From positions 1-64,000 of the forward strand of contig NZ_NMUL01000008.1 of assembly GCF_002234595.1 (NCBI RefSeq): DNA of 64,000 bases, given 5' to 3'. The notes beneath the pieces are model-generated. The model had not been told where the DNA came from. It worked only from the letters and a program-made list of their open reading frames with translations, and ran no database searches. This document shows, piece after piece, positions 10,601 through 22,354 of this stretch; positions within the stretch are counted from its first letter, which is position 1, and each line of letters starts with the position of its first letter. The DNA is from Amycolatopsis vastitatis. Lineage in GTDB: Bacteria > Actinomycetota > Actinomycetes > Mycobacteriales > Pseudonocardiaceae. The position numbers and the translations under genes are program-made.

Positions 10601-11025
10601 TCCAGTCCGGCAACAACTGGATCCCCGCCGAGGGCGACGCACTGGCCCGGCTGCTGGAAGAGCTCCGCGCCGGCGGCGTCCCGCCTCGCGACGTCCGGAT
10701 CGTCAGCCCGTTCCGCGACGTCGTCGCCGGCGCCAAGCGGGTGGCACGCCGGACGTTCGGCGACGGATTCGCCGCGGCGAACGTGGGGACCGTCCACACG
10801 GTGCAGGGCCAGGAGTCGGACGTCGTCGTGCTGGTGCTCGGCAGCGCTCCCCACAACGACCGGGCCCGCGGCTGGGCCGCGGCGACGCCCAACTTGCTCA
10901 ACGTGGCGGTCTCGCGGGCGAAACGCCGGCTCTACGTCATCGGCGACCGGAAGCGCTGGCGGAACCAGCGGTACTTCGACGTCCTCGCCGCGGCTTTGCC
11001 CGCCGACGCGGAATCGAGGCGCTGA
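7612..11025 (+). CDS. Large superfamily 1 (Upf1/DNA2-like) helicase with AAA_11/AAA_12-type core
   Basis: The 1137-residue protein starts at GTG 7612, preceded by GAGGGGG. Walker A is GPPGTGKTT (about residues 401-409). Motif II is the unusual VDEAGQA (about 861), followed by GDPQQLEP. Motif V/VI sequences are TVHTVQGQES (about 1064) and NVAVSRAKRRLYVIGD (about 1097), all typical of SF1 Upf1-like ATPases acting on RNA or DNA. About 450 residues separate motifs I and II; residues 587-730 are rich in heptad-like Ala/Leu/Arg/Glu and probably form a coiled-coil stalk. Residues about 190-235 are an Ala/Gly-rich hydrophobic stretch resembling a glycine zipper. The N-terminal 130 residues are unrecognised. 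It stands alone. Similar large helicases occur in phage-defence loci, but nothing here proves that role. Confidence 0.8.
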   Translation: MQRDDRARTVGFWRAVEMLSPSTVPKTDRGGPEADQRVFDLGPDDRTPWDSGHPLTADPLPSHLAWQFTVYGGLYELSSIRTALVRAFGDDGKPPEAGKNGLAAVFALTVDADGFVVENSGTLSTCAWALGRLGDHGPGSADWLDGFEDEAQAFASGLDQLAPPTPERDRPTAFRKAARAVGEQAKAAAIDAAGAGAKATGAAVTTAAATAIGSLAGPVAGGIAGAVAGTFAEKLLTPRPKGATAAAPGAAGPRTPRFLITAGALHEFTAELAAALGVTDVLDPRGIRIQCTKIRVKTAAEAAEQTFLNSFIADDLATVERAVRRGDLGTGLASYLDGAPAGRIDVRDQPRAVVDGVDPAALPRGRWPGAVTRPLVLSQQFAVDRIMADVGTGAGVFAVNGPPGTGKTTLLRDVIAAVLVGRARTLAGLPTPADAFTGQSTRVKITETYSVSVRGLDPAVTGAEILVATAGNTAAANVTAEIPGIGAVAGAEAEATAAGYFTDLASHVLGGPAWGLLAATLGNRNNCGVFAKRFWWGDEAGGARSAADGGTPAPAVLGMQQLLRRAREEPDTADSWPEAVKRFHDAEAVVARLAAERGQAARALRDRPGLETSLQAADHSLAQLGHQESVVRQRIAETQRGQAAASAALDRAAAAHRDHRGDKPGFWVSLSTLFRAGREWEAEHRRLKGLRDQAEQVLGEWTAALARLTAESSDLVRRLREQTAERARVAAALGTATTVIADARNRWPRCLPEPPEPGGDQDAFQLCTPWADPEFTAARNQLTLEALRLHKAFVLGAGAPVRDNLRAAAELLSGNPAVTDGALLAIWQTLFLVVPVISTTFASLPRLFGRLGREALGWLFVDEAGQATPQQAAGGIWRTRRAVLVGDPQQLEPIVTLPTTAQHALLKQYRVTEDWLPDTTSAQRAADRLNRYGTSLPDPVEDGSTWVGAPLRVHRRCDRPVFDISNRIAYGGTLMVYGTASREPYPGRDRWIDVPSVQSGNNWIPAEGDALARLLEELRAGGVPPRDVRIVSPFRDVVAGAKRVARRTFGDGFAAANVGTVHTVQGQESDVVVLVLGSAPHNDRARGWAAATPNLLNVAVSRAKRRLYVIGDRKRWRNQRYFDVLAAALPADAESRR

Positions 11026-11159
11026 CTCAGAAGACCGACCAGCCCGTCAGCGTCGTGAACCGGTCGAGCGCGGCGACGCCGGCGACGGAGTTGCCGCGCG
11101 CGTCCAGTCCCGGGCTCCAGACGCAGACCGCGCACCGGCCCGGGACGATCGCGACCGGC

Positions 11160-11603
11160 CACAGTGGACTCTTCCCGGCGGGCATCGGCGTCGCGCTGAT
11201 GACGTTGCAGGCGGTCATCTTCGCCTACTCGGCCATCGAGGTCGTCGGTATCGCGGCCGGCGAGACCAAGGACGCGCGCAAGGTGCAGTAGGAGGCGTTC
11301 GACATCGCCATCGCGATCGCGTCGCTCGGCGTGATCAGCACCTGAGCGACGCTGATCTTCTGCCAGCTGCGGCTGCGGCAGGCCGCCCTGCGCGGCGAGG
11401 GGGAACGGCCGCCGTACCGGATGCCGTGGGCGCCCTACAGCGGCTGGGCGACGCTGGCCTTCCTGGCGCTGGTCGTCGTCCTGATGGGCTTCTCCGACGG
11501 CGCGGAGAAGATCGCGTTCTCCTCCATCCCGGTGCTCGCGGTGGTGCCGGCGGTCGGCTGGCGTTTCGTCGTGAAGCGCCGCGATCGCACGCCGGCCGGA
11601 TAA
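11160..11603 (+). pseudogene. Remnant of an amino acid permease (APC family, AnsP/GabP-like)
   Basis: One reading frame encodes permease pieces, with TAG at 11289 and TGA at 11343. The first piece has a conserved segment, FAYSAIEVVGIAAGET. The second, after the TAG, matches the last membrane helices (IASLGVIST, then LIFCQLRLRQ, then a final hydrophobic helix). The second stop sits where the family has Trp, consistent with TGG to TGA. The region joining the two pieces is missing, so most of the gene has been deleted. No start or ribosome site remains. Confidence 0.75.
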
Positions 11604-11617
11604 CGCGCGACGGAAGG

Positions 11618-11729
11618 GCCGACTCGCGTGATTCCGGGGTCGACACGCGTGATCCGGGCGACGCACGGCGGCGCAAGCCGTGTCGGCCCTCCGATCACGC
11701 GTGTCGACCCTCGAATCACGCGAGTCGGC
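11618..11729. repeat. Long imperfect inverted repeat built from GTGATC-type units
   Basis: The left arm (11618-11658) and right arm (11687-11729) are near-perfect reverse complements of about 41 bases. Each arm holds two related units containing CGCGTGAT, and GTCGACACGCGTGATC occurs in the left arm. A unit of the same family recurs at 24229-24250. It lies between a dead permease and the LacI gene, so it may act as a terminator or be a dispersed repeat. Confidence 0.7.
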
Positions 11730-11782
11730 GCTTCGATCACGCCCTGGGTAGCGCGCCGGCCGCGGGCGGGCATACTCGACGG

Positions 11783-15719
<3,937 letters not shown>

Positions 15720-15736
15720 GCCGACCGGGTTCTCCG

Positions 15737-18700
15737 TCAGCGGGAGGGCGTGCCTGGCCGGAAGTCGAACACGCACACACCTGCGGAACCGGCGACGACG
15801 ATCGCGCGTCCCCCGAGAGCCCAGGCACACGCCTGGGGCAGCATCTCGACACGCATCACGGCCAGGGGCCTGCCCGTCGAGGCATTCCACACCCGCACGG
15901 TCCGGTCCGGCGCGACACTCGCCAACCGGTCGCCGTGCGGCGCGATCACCACGCCGCTGGTCTCGTGCCCGGTCAGTGTCGCCCGTTCCCGTCCCGTCGC
16001 CACGTCCCAGGTCCGGATCGTCCGGCCCCGATCGGTGCTGGCCAGCCACTTCCCGTCCGGGCTCGCGACCACGCGGTCTACGGGGTCGGCGTGTCCCGCG
16101 AACTCGGCCTTCACGTCGCCGGTCTTGGCGTCCCAAAGCCGAACGGTCCGGCCTGCGGCGCCCGCGATCCACGTCCCGTCCGGCGCGGCCACCAGGCGAC
16201 CGACTCCTTCACTTCCGGCCAGTTTCACCCGTGGCAAACCGCGGACCAGGTCCCAGACATGCACCGCCTTCGCGCTTCCGGTGATCAGGAAGTCGCCTCC
16301 GCCGCCTGCCGCCATGAAGCGCGTCGGCTCGCTGTTGCCGGCGAGCCTCGCCCGTTCCTCACCGGTTCGCACATCCCAGATCCGTACCCTGCGCTGGTCT
16401 CCGACCACGGCGATCCAGTCGGTCCCCGCCGCGAGTGCCGGAGCGCCTCTCGCGTTGGTGGGGACCTGCGTCTGCTCCTGCCCGCTCCGGACGTCCCAAA
16501 TCCGTACGGCCTCTCCGCACGCTGCCGCGATCCAGCGGCCATCCGGCGCCACGGCCAGGGTGTCGGTCTCGCCGAGATGAGCGTCGAGCTCCCGTTTCCG
16601 CTCGCCTGTACCCACATCCCAGATCCCGAGGCCGCTGTCGTCGCCGACGGTGGCGATCCAGCTGCCGTCGGGCGCGACGAGGGAAGCGGCCAGCCTGAGC
16701 CGGTTGCCGAGGTGCCGCGTACGCTCCCGCGTCGTCTGGGCGTCCCAGATCCGGACTGTTCCATCGTGCGCGGCACTGGCCAGCCAGCTTCCATCCGGCG
16801 CGGTCACGAGGGCTCGCACGTCGTTTCCGTGGCCGAGGAACCGGGCGCGCTCGACGCCGGTGCGCACATCCCACATCCGCACCGAATGACCTTCCCCGGC
16901 GGCGGCGAGCCAGACACCGTCCGGATCGGCGGCGAGCGCACCCGTCGCCACCGCGTGGGGCAGCCGGACGCGTTCCAGGCCGGTCGGCACGTCCCAGATC
17001 TGCACCGAACCGTCGTCGCAGAGGCCGGCCAGCCAAGATCCGTCCGGCGCGGCCGCCAGCGCATTCCTCGTGTTCGCGAAGCCGGAAAGGACCCGCCTTC
17101 GTCCGTGGGCGACGAGGTCCCAGATCTGCGGCATGCCGGCCCCGCACGCACCGGCAATCCACCGTCCGTCACGCCCGGTCACCAGAGACACCCGACCCGT
17201 CTCGTAGGTGAGGGAAAACCGCCGAAGCTCCTTCCCGGTGCCGGGGTGCCAGATCCGGACCGAGCGATCACGGGCCGCGCTCGCGAGCCAGCGTCCGTCG
17301 AACCCGGCGATCAGGGCCGTGATCGGCGCGGTGTGACCGGCCATCACCGCGCACTGCTCGCCGGTCACGACATCCCACACCCGCACCTTGCGGTCCTCGG
17401 TGGCAGTGGCGAACCAGGTTCCGCTGGGAGCGGCGATCAACGGCGTCGTGTCTCTGGGATGTCCTTCGAGGCCATACCGCAGCTGTCCCGTCATCCCGTC
17501 CCACACGCGGACTGTCCGGTCACCGGCGGCGGTCACGAACCAGCTGCCATCCGGGGCGACGGCCATCGCAGTCACCGGACGCGCGTGTCCGGTGAGTTTC
17601 AGCCGCTCGGAGCCGGTCGTGACGTCCCACACCACGACCGAGTTGTCTTCGCAGGCGGCGGCGATCGAGTTCCGCTTCGGCACGGCCAAGAGCACGGGAG
17701 AAGCTGTCACCCGCGCCGAGATCGCGCGGCGGAGGCCGGGATCCGGCAGATCCGGCAGCGGCCACCGGTTCACGAGGCGCGGATGCGAACTCGCCAGTGC
17801 CAGCCGCTCCGCCTGGGACTCCCAGTCCGTGCCGTGCGCGACGCGGCTGAACAGAATGTCGATCCGGCTGTACTCGGGATCGGTCGGTGCGAGCAGGTGC
17901 GCGCTCTGGCCGAGCAGTAGTGCCAGCCGGCGGCACCGGCGAGCGTCGACTTGGCTGAGGTCCAGGTACGGGCCGAGGGGCCCGGCCTGGTCGAGCCGGG
18001 TCGCGATCCACCGAAGATCGGTGATCACCTTCTCCGCGGCCTCCCGCAGCCCAGCGGACAGCAGGTGCTCGACCAGGTGATCTCGGAAGTACCGTTCGGT
18101 GCGGTCGAGCTCCCACCAAGCCGTCCACTCGCCTTCCCGCGGCAGTTCCGCGGCCGCGGCCCGGACGAGAATCTCGTTCAGCTCCCGGATTTTCCCGGGG
18201 TCGCTGTCGTCGAGTTCCTGCCGCAGGAAGTCGCGGACGACGTCGTGCATCGTCACCGTGCCACCGGCCGCGCTCAGCAACGCGAGATCGTCGAGCCTCG
18301 CGCACAACGCCCGGGTCTCGGTGAGGTCCAGTCGCCCGGTCGCTTTCCAGAGCCCGGCGATCAGCGTCACCGGAACCGTTTCGTCCTCGGCGAAGATCCC
18401 CAGCTCCAGGAACCTCCGCCGCGCCGCGGTGGGGAGCAGGCCCCGACTGGCTTCGATCGTGGCGGAAACCGCCCGGCGCCGCTGTTCCGGATCGTTGACG
18501 TCCAGCAGTTCGTGCACGGCCCCGGTCAGTTCGTCGATGCGCACCGGACCGGAGCGGTGCAGCTGGTCCAGCAGCTCCGCCGCGGCGCGGCCGACGTCCG
18601 GCTCGATCGCCTGCTGGCCGGCGAGAACCTTGTTGACCAGGCGAAGGAGCAACGGCCAGCGCCCGGTCCAGGCCACGAGATCGTGGACGAGGTCGGACGG

Positions 18701-19489
18701 GATGGTGCGGAGACCGAGGCAAAGCAGTTCCGTGGCCTGTTCCGTGGTCACCTGGTCCACCCGGACCGGGACGCAGTCGTCGACCAGCGACGCGAGCCGC
18801 GTGGTGATCAACCGCCGGCACCGCACTCCGCCCAGCGGAAAGGCGGCGACCTGCTCGGGGTACCACACGTCGTCGAGGACGAGCAGCCGCCGGGGGCCTG
18901 CCGCCAGCACGGCCGCGAGGTACTCGCCGGCCTGCTGCGGTTCGGTGAACGAAGGGGACGCTTTCGGGTCCAGCTGGCTGAGCAGCTGGTTGACCCTGCC
19001 GGTGATGGCGGCCTTCGACCGGACGTCACGACCGAGGGTCACCCAGTAGATCCCGCCGTCGAACCGGCGCAGGATCCGCCGGTCGGCACGCACCAGCTTG
19101 GCGACCGTCGTCTTGCCGAATCCGCCGGCGCCTTGGACGGCGGTCGTGATGCCGACAGTCGTCCTGGCGCGCCCGAGCAGCGCGGTGATGATCTCCTGGA
19201 CCTCCACCGGGCGGTCGACGACCCAGGATTCCGGTCGCTGCTCGGCCGGGATCGGCGTGGCCAGCCGCTGTTCGTGGCGGCGATGGACCCACCACGCGAA
19301 CACGGAGGTCACCGCCACCGCCAGGGTTCCGCCGATCGTCCAGCGCAGCGGATGCGCCTGGATCGGGTGCCACCATGTGGTGTCAGCGGCGGTTGCCAGA
19401 TTGACAGTGACGGCGGCCAAGGTCCCCGCCAGGGCGACGAGGACGGCCGCGACGATCACGAGGGCACGCGACCTCCACCGGCGTGACAC
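15737..19489 (-). CDS. Membrane-anchored NB-ARC/WD40 (NLR-like STAND) protein
   Basis: The 1250-residue protein has two N-terminal membrane segments (about residues 9-30 and 50-68). An NB-ARC STAND ATPase follows: Walker A GAGGFGKTT near 121, Walker B LLVLDDVW near 202, LITTR, a GRWPLLL motif, and an MHD motif (MHDVVRDFL) near 413. A winged-helix/linker region leads to 15 WD40 units ending in W-D/N/H plus a final FDF unit, enough for two propellers. The order matches APAF-1/plant-NLR-like signal proteins: propellers bind a trigger, the ATPase oligomerises. GTG at 19489 is preferred because AGGGAGGGAGG precedes it; an ATG at 19564 has no good ribosome site. No classical effector domain is seen other than the membrane helices. 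Role in defence or development is inference. Confidence 0.85.
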   Translation of the reverse strand: MSRRWRSRALVIVAAVLVALAGTLAAVTVNLATAADTTWWHPIQAHPLRWTIGGTLAVAVTSVFAWWVHRRHEQRLATPIPAEQRPESWVVDRPVEVQEIITALLGRARTTVGITTAVQGAGGFGKTTVAKLVRADRRILRRFDGGIYWVTLGRDVRSKAAITGRVNQLLSQLDPKASPSFTEPQQAGEYLAAVLAAGPRRLLVLDDVWYPEQVAAFPLGGVRCRRLITTRLASLVDDCVPVRVDQVTTEQATELLCLGLRTIPSDLVHDLVAWTGRWPLLLRLVNKVLAGQQAIEPDVGRAAAELLDQLHRSGPVRIDELTGAVHELLDVNDPEQRRRAVSATIEASRGLLPTAARRRFLELGIFAEDETVPVTLIAGLWKATGRLDLTETRALCARLDDLALLSAAGGTVTMHDVVRDFLRQELDDSDPGKIRELNEILVRAAAAELPREGEWTAWWELDRTERYFRDHLVEHLLSAGLREAAEKVITDLRWIATRLDQAGPLGPYLDLSQVDARRCRRLALLLGQSAHLLAPTDPEYSRIDILFSRVAHGTDWESQAERLALASSHPRLVNRWPLPDLPDPGLRRAISARVTASPVLLAVPKRNSIAAACEDNSVVVWDVTTGSERLKLTGHARPVTAMAVAPDGSWFVTAAGDRTVRVWDGMTGQLRYGLEGHPRDTTPLIAAPSGTWFATATEDRKVRVWDVVTGEQCAVMAGHTAPITALIAGFDGRWLASAARDRSVRIWHPGTGKELRRFSLTYETGRVSLVTGRDGRWIAGACGAGMPQIWDLVAHGRRRVLSGFANTRNALAAAPDGSWLAGLCDDGSVQIWDVPTGLERVRLPHAVATGALAADPDGVWLAAAGEGHSVRMWDVRTGVERARFLGHGNDVRALVTAPDGSWLASAAHDGTVRIWDAQTTRERTRHLGNRLRLAASLVAPDGSWIATVGDDSGLGIWDVGTGERKRELDAHLGETDTLAVAPDGRWIAAACGEAVRIWDVRSGQEQTQVPTNARGAPALAAGTDWIAVVGDQRRVRIWDVRTGEERARLAGNSEPTRFMAAGGGGDFLITGSAKAVHVWDLVRGLPRVKLAGSEGVGRLVAAPDGTWIAGAAGRTVRLWDAKTGDVKAEFAGHADPVDRVVASPDGKWLASTDRGRTIRTWDVATGRERATLTGHETSGVVIAPHGDRLASVAPDRTVRVWNASTGRPLAVMRVEMLPQACAWALGGRAIVVAGSAGVCVFDFRPGTPSR

Positions 19490-19670
19490 TGCGCCGCCTC
19501 CCTCCCTTGCCCGCTGCCGAACGACCGAGGCGAGCATCTTCCCGCGCAGCGCGGCGATCAGCATGAGAACGCTCGCGGGCGCTTCCCGACTGTCCGGGAT
19601 TTGTCCAGTCCGGCCGCCGAGGTCAACGGCAGAACCCGCAGCGTCTCAAAAAGTCTCACAAGTCGTCTCA

Positions 19671-20363
19671 TTAATCCGTGCCGGGCAGGTGGCGGTAGAT
19701 CGTCGCCCGGGAGACGCCGAGCGCGGTCGCGATGTCCGAGGGCGTGTGCCCGGCGTCGTGCAGGCGCCGGGCCGCCTCGAGCGTTTCCGGGCTCATCGCC
19801 GAGGGCCTGCCGCGGCGGCCGCGCGCCTTGGCCGCCGGCGCGGTCGTGAACAGCCGGTCGACGCCGTCCAGGACCGCCGCGCGCAGTTCCGCCGGCGGTG
19901 CGTCGGCGAACAGGACCACCGGGTCGCTGAGCATCGCGATCGCCTGCGCCGCGCGGACCTGCTCCGCGAAGCCCGGTTCGGACCCGGCGACCAGGCCGTT
20001 GGCCTTGAGCATGCCGTCGCGGAAGCGGGCGAACACCTCCTCCGACGCGGTCAGGCCGAGGTCCCGCAGGTTCATCCGGAGCAGGTACCGGTGGGCCAGC
20101 CAGACGTCGAGCAGTCCCTCGATCGCGGCCCGGCGGGGGTCGGGGGCGTCCGCCGCCTTCGCCAGTGCCGCGTCGAAGTCGGCCAGCATCGGCTCGGCGA
20201 GCGCCGTGACGATGTCCGCCTTGCCCGGGAAGTGGTAGAGCACCGCGGTCTTGGTCACGCCCACGCGCTCGGCCAGCTCCCGCACCGAGGTGGCGTGGAA
20301 ACCGCGCGCCGAGAACTCCTCCAGCGCCGCCCGCAGGATCCGCGCCCTGGTGTCGTCCGTCAT
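19671..20363 (-). CDS. TetR-family regulator with an extra C-terminal resolvase-type helix-turn-helix
   Basis: The 230-residue protein has a normal TetR DNA-binding domain (residues about 5-50, with TKTAVLYHFPGKADI). A ligand-binding domain follows. The last 45 residues (GRPSAMSPETLEAARRL to GVSRATIYRHL) form a helix-turn-helix like that of Hin/resolvase recombinases, so the protein has a second potential DNA-binding module. It is divergent from the FAD monooxygenase gene at 20451 and probably represses it through the palindrome at 20416-20430. Confidence 0.85.
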   Translation of the reverse strand: MTDDTRARILRAALEEFSARGFHATSVRELAERVGVTKTAVLYHFPGKADIVTALAEPMLADFDAALAKAADAPDPRRAAIEGLLDVWLAHRYLLRMNLRDLGLTASEEVFARFRDGMLKANGLVAGSEPGFAEQVRAAQAIAMLSDPVVLFADAPPAELRAAVLDGVDRLFTTAPAAKARGRRGRPSAMSPETLEAARRLHDAGHTPSDIATALGVSRATIYRHLPGTD

Positions 20364-20415
20364 CCCCCGAGCCTAGCCGCTTGCCTGACCGGCGGACAGG
20401 AGTGTACGGTCACGA

Positions 20416-20430
20416 CTGACCGATGGTCAG
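20416..20430. promoter_or_regulatory. TetR operator candidate
   Basis: CTGACC-GAT-GGTCAG is a perfect 6+3+6 palindrome in the 87-base space between the divergent TetR and monooxygenase genes. A related half site, CTGACC, occurs shortly upstream (near 20386). The position suits repression of both genes. Confidence 0.65.
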
Positions 20431-20450
20431 GACCGAGCTGGGGGTACACC

Positions 20451-21596
20451 ATGACCGAACGAACCGCACTGATCTCCGGCGCCGGCGTCGCCGGGCCGAC
20501 GCTGGCCTACTGGCTGGCCCGCGCGGGCTTCCGGCCCACCGTGGTGGAGCGCGCCGCCGGGCTGCGCTCGAGCGGCAGCCCGGTCGACGTCCGCGGGCCG
20601 GCAGCGCGCGTCGCGGACCGGATGGGCATCACCGCGAAGCTGCGCGAGGCGAGCACCAGCGCGCGGTCGCTGAAGTTCGTCGACGACGCGGGGCGGCGGA
20701 CGGGCCGGGTGCCGATGAGCGCGCTCGGCGCCGGCAGCGACATCGAACTGCCCCGCACCGACCTCGCGGAGATTCTCCACGACGCGGCCCGCGACCACGC
20801 CGAGTTCGTCTTCCACGACTCGGTCACCGAACTGCACCAGGACGACGGCGGCGTCGACGTCACGTTCGAGCGCGGCGCCCCGCGGCGCTTCGACCTGGTG
20901 ATCGGCGCGGACGGCCTGCACTCCGCCGTGCGGCGGCTGGCGTTCGGGCCGGAGGAGGCGTTCACCGAGCACATGGGCGTCTACATCGCGACGCTGCCGC
21001 TGAGCGAACCGCCGGCCGACCCCACCGCGATCGTGATGTACAACTCGCCCGGCCGGGCCGTCGCGGTGCATCCGTCCCGCGGCCACGGCATCGCGGCGTT
21101 CATGTTCCGCGGCGACGCGCTGCCGGGGTTCGACCACCGGGACACCGTGCTGCACAAGCGAATGCTCACCGACGCCTACGCGGGTGCCGGCTGGCGCGTG
21201 CCGGAGTTGCTGGAACGCGTCCGGGAGGCGGACGACCTCTACCTCGACGCGGTGAGCCGGGTACGGCTGGACCGCTGGCACACCGGCCGCATCGCCCTGG
21301 CCGGCGACGCGGCGTCGTGCGTGTCGCTGTTCGGCGACGGTTCGACCCTCGCGATGGCGGGCGCGTTCACGCTGGCGGAAGAGCTGGGCCGGACGCCACT
21401 GGACGCGACGTCGGCGTTCCGGCGGTACGAGAGCGCGCACCGGAAGCTGGTGGAACCGAAGCAGCGCAACGTTTCCACCGCCGCGGCACTGCTGATCCCG
21501 GCCACGCGCGGCGGTTTGGCGGCCCGCAACCTCGGCACGCGGTTGCTGCCGCTCGTCTCCGCGGCCCGTCGCCTGGTTCCCGCCCGGGCGGCCTGA
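20451..21596 (+). CDS. FAD-dependent aromatic-type monooxygenase
   Basis: The 381-residue protein is a group A flavoprotein hydroxylase of the PHBH/TetX-like fold. It has a Rossmann GAGVAGPTLAYWLARAG near the start, the DG motif in IGADGLHSAVRR, and the FAD ribityl motif ALAGDAASCVSLFGDG. Such enzymes hydroxylate aromatic compounds or inactivate antibiotics with NAD(P)H and O2. The substrate cannot be deduced. The divergent TetR gene with a shared operator suggests induction by the substrate, as is common for self-protection or detoxification genes. Confidence 0.85.
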   Translation: MTERTALISGAGVAGPTLAYWLARAGFRPTVVERAAGLRSSGSPVDVRGPAARVADRMGITAKLREASTSARSLKFVDDAGRRTGRVPMSALGAGSDIELPRTDLAEILHDAARDHAEFVFHDSVTELHQDDGGVDVTFERGAPRRFDLVIGADGLHSAVRRLAFGPEEAFTEHMGVYIATLPLSEPPADPTAIVMYNSPGRAVAVHPSRGHGIAAFMFRGDALPGFDHRDTVLHKRMLTDAYAGAGWRVPELLERVREADDLYLDAVSRVRLDRWHTGRIALAGDAASCVSLFGDGSTLAMAGAFTLAEELGRTPLDATSAFRRYESAHRKLVEPKQRNVSTAAALLIPATRGGLAARNLGTRLLPLVSAARRLVPARAA

Positions 21597-21599
21597 CGG

Positions 21600-22277
21600 T
21601 CAGCCCCGCAGCATCGGCGGGTACAGCAGCTCGGCCTTGCCTCGCCGGTACAGCTGCGCGGGACGGCCGCCGTCCCGGGTCGTCGTGCGGCCGGTGGGCT
21701 CCAGCAGGCCCTCCGCGCCGGTCACCTTGCGGTGGAAGTTGCGCGGGTCGAGCCGGGTGTTCCAGACCAGCTCGTACACCCGGCGCAGCTCCGCGACCGT
21801 GAACTCGGGCGCGCAGAACGCCGTGGCCAGCGGGGTGTACTCCAGTTTCGCGCGCGCCCGCTCGAGACCGTCGGCGAGGATGCGGTCGTGGTCGAACGCC
21901 AGCCGTTCGCTCGTGAGCAGCCGGACCGGTGCCCAGCGGGCCTCGGCCGCGTCCGTGCCCGCGCGCGGTACCGGCAGGTCCGGTGCCAGCGCCAGGTACG
22001 CGATCGTGACGACCCGCATCCGCGGGTCCCGGCCCGGCGCGCCGTAGCCGGCGAGCTGTTCGATGTGGACGGTCCCCGGCGCCAGCCCAGTCTCCTCCGC
22101 CAGTTCCCGGCGTGCGGCGTCCGCCAGGTCCTCGTCCTCCCGGACGAACCCGCCGGGCAGGGCCCATTCCCCCAGGTACGGCGCAACGCCGCGACGCACC
22201 ACGAGCGCGCACAGCTCGTCCCCCGTCAGGGTGAGCACGACGAGGTCGACGGTGACGGCGAACGGCGGGTGACCCAT
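21600..22277 (-). CDS. NrtR-like Nudix-winged-helix transcriptional regulator
   Basis: The 225-residue protein has an N-terminal Nudix domain with a complete Nudix box (G-x5-E-x7-RELAEETG, about residues 43-65) and a C-terminal winged helix seen in NrtR (FTVAELRRVYELVWN to NFHRKV). NrtR proteins bind ADP-ribose and repress NAD-metabolism genes. An intact Nudix box means it may also hydrolyse a nucleotide. It is divergent from an SPFH/NAD-kinase-like operon, and two matching palindromes lie between. The gene ends three bases from the monooxygenase stop, tail to tail. Confidence 0.85.
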   Translation of the reverse strand: MGHPPFAVTVDLVVLTLTGDELCALVVRRGVAPYLGEWALPGGFVREDEDLADAARRELAEETGLAPGTVHIEQLAGYGAPGRDPRMRVVTIAYLALAPDLPVPRAGTDAAEARWAPVRLLTSERLAFDHDRILADGLERARAKLEYTPLATAFCAPEFTVAELRRVYELVWNTRLDPRNFHRKVTGAEGLLEPTGRTTTRDGGRPAQLYRRGKAELLYPPMLRG

Positions 22278-22287
22278 GCCACCACCC

Positions 22288-22308
22288 TAATCGTCATCTT
22301 GACGATTA
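22288..22308. promoter_or_regulatory. NrtR-type operator 1
   Basis: TAATCGTCA-TCT-TGACGATTA is a perfect 9+3+9 palindrome, 11 bases upstream of the Nudix regulator start. It is AT-rich for this genome. Probably autoregulatory. Confidence 0.75.
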
Positions 22309-22322
22309 GCCAGTCCACCCCA

Positions 22323-22341
22323 TATCGTCACCACGACGATA
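22323..22341. promoter_or_regulatory. NrtR-type operator 2
   Basis: TATCGTC-ACCAC-GACGATA is a perfect 7+5+7 palindrome sharing the ATCGTC/GACGAT core with operator 1. It ends 13 bases before the SPFH start codon, overlapping its ribosome site region (AGAGGAGGG), so binding would block expression of that operon. Confidence 0.75.
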
Positions 22342-22354
22342 AGAGGAGGGCTCC

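Noticed and set aside
7297..10854. Long open frame on the minus strand across the helicase gene
   Set aside because: Shadow of the helicase frame; it has no family motifs and no ribosome site, and the sense frame has clear ATPase motifs.
19489..19564. Upstream ATG start for the NB-ARC/WD40 gene
   Set aside because: No ribosome site before it, while the GTG at 19489 has a strong one and gives a proper membrane-protein N terminus.
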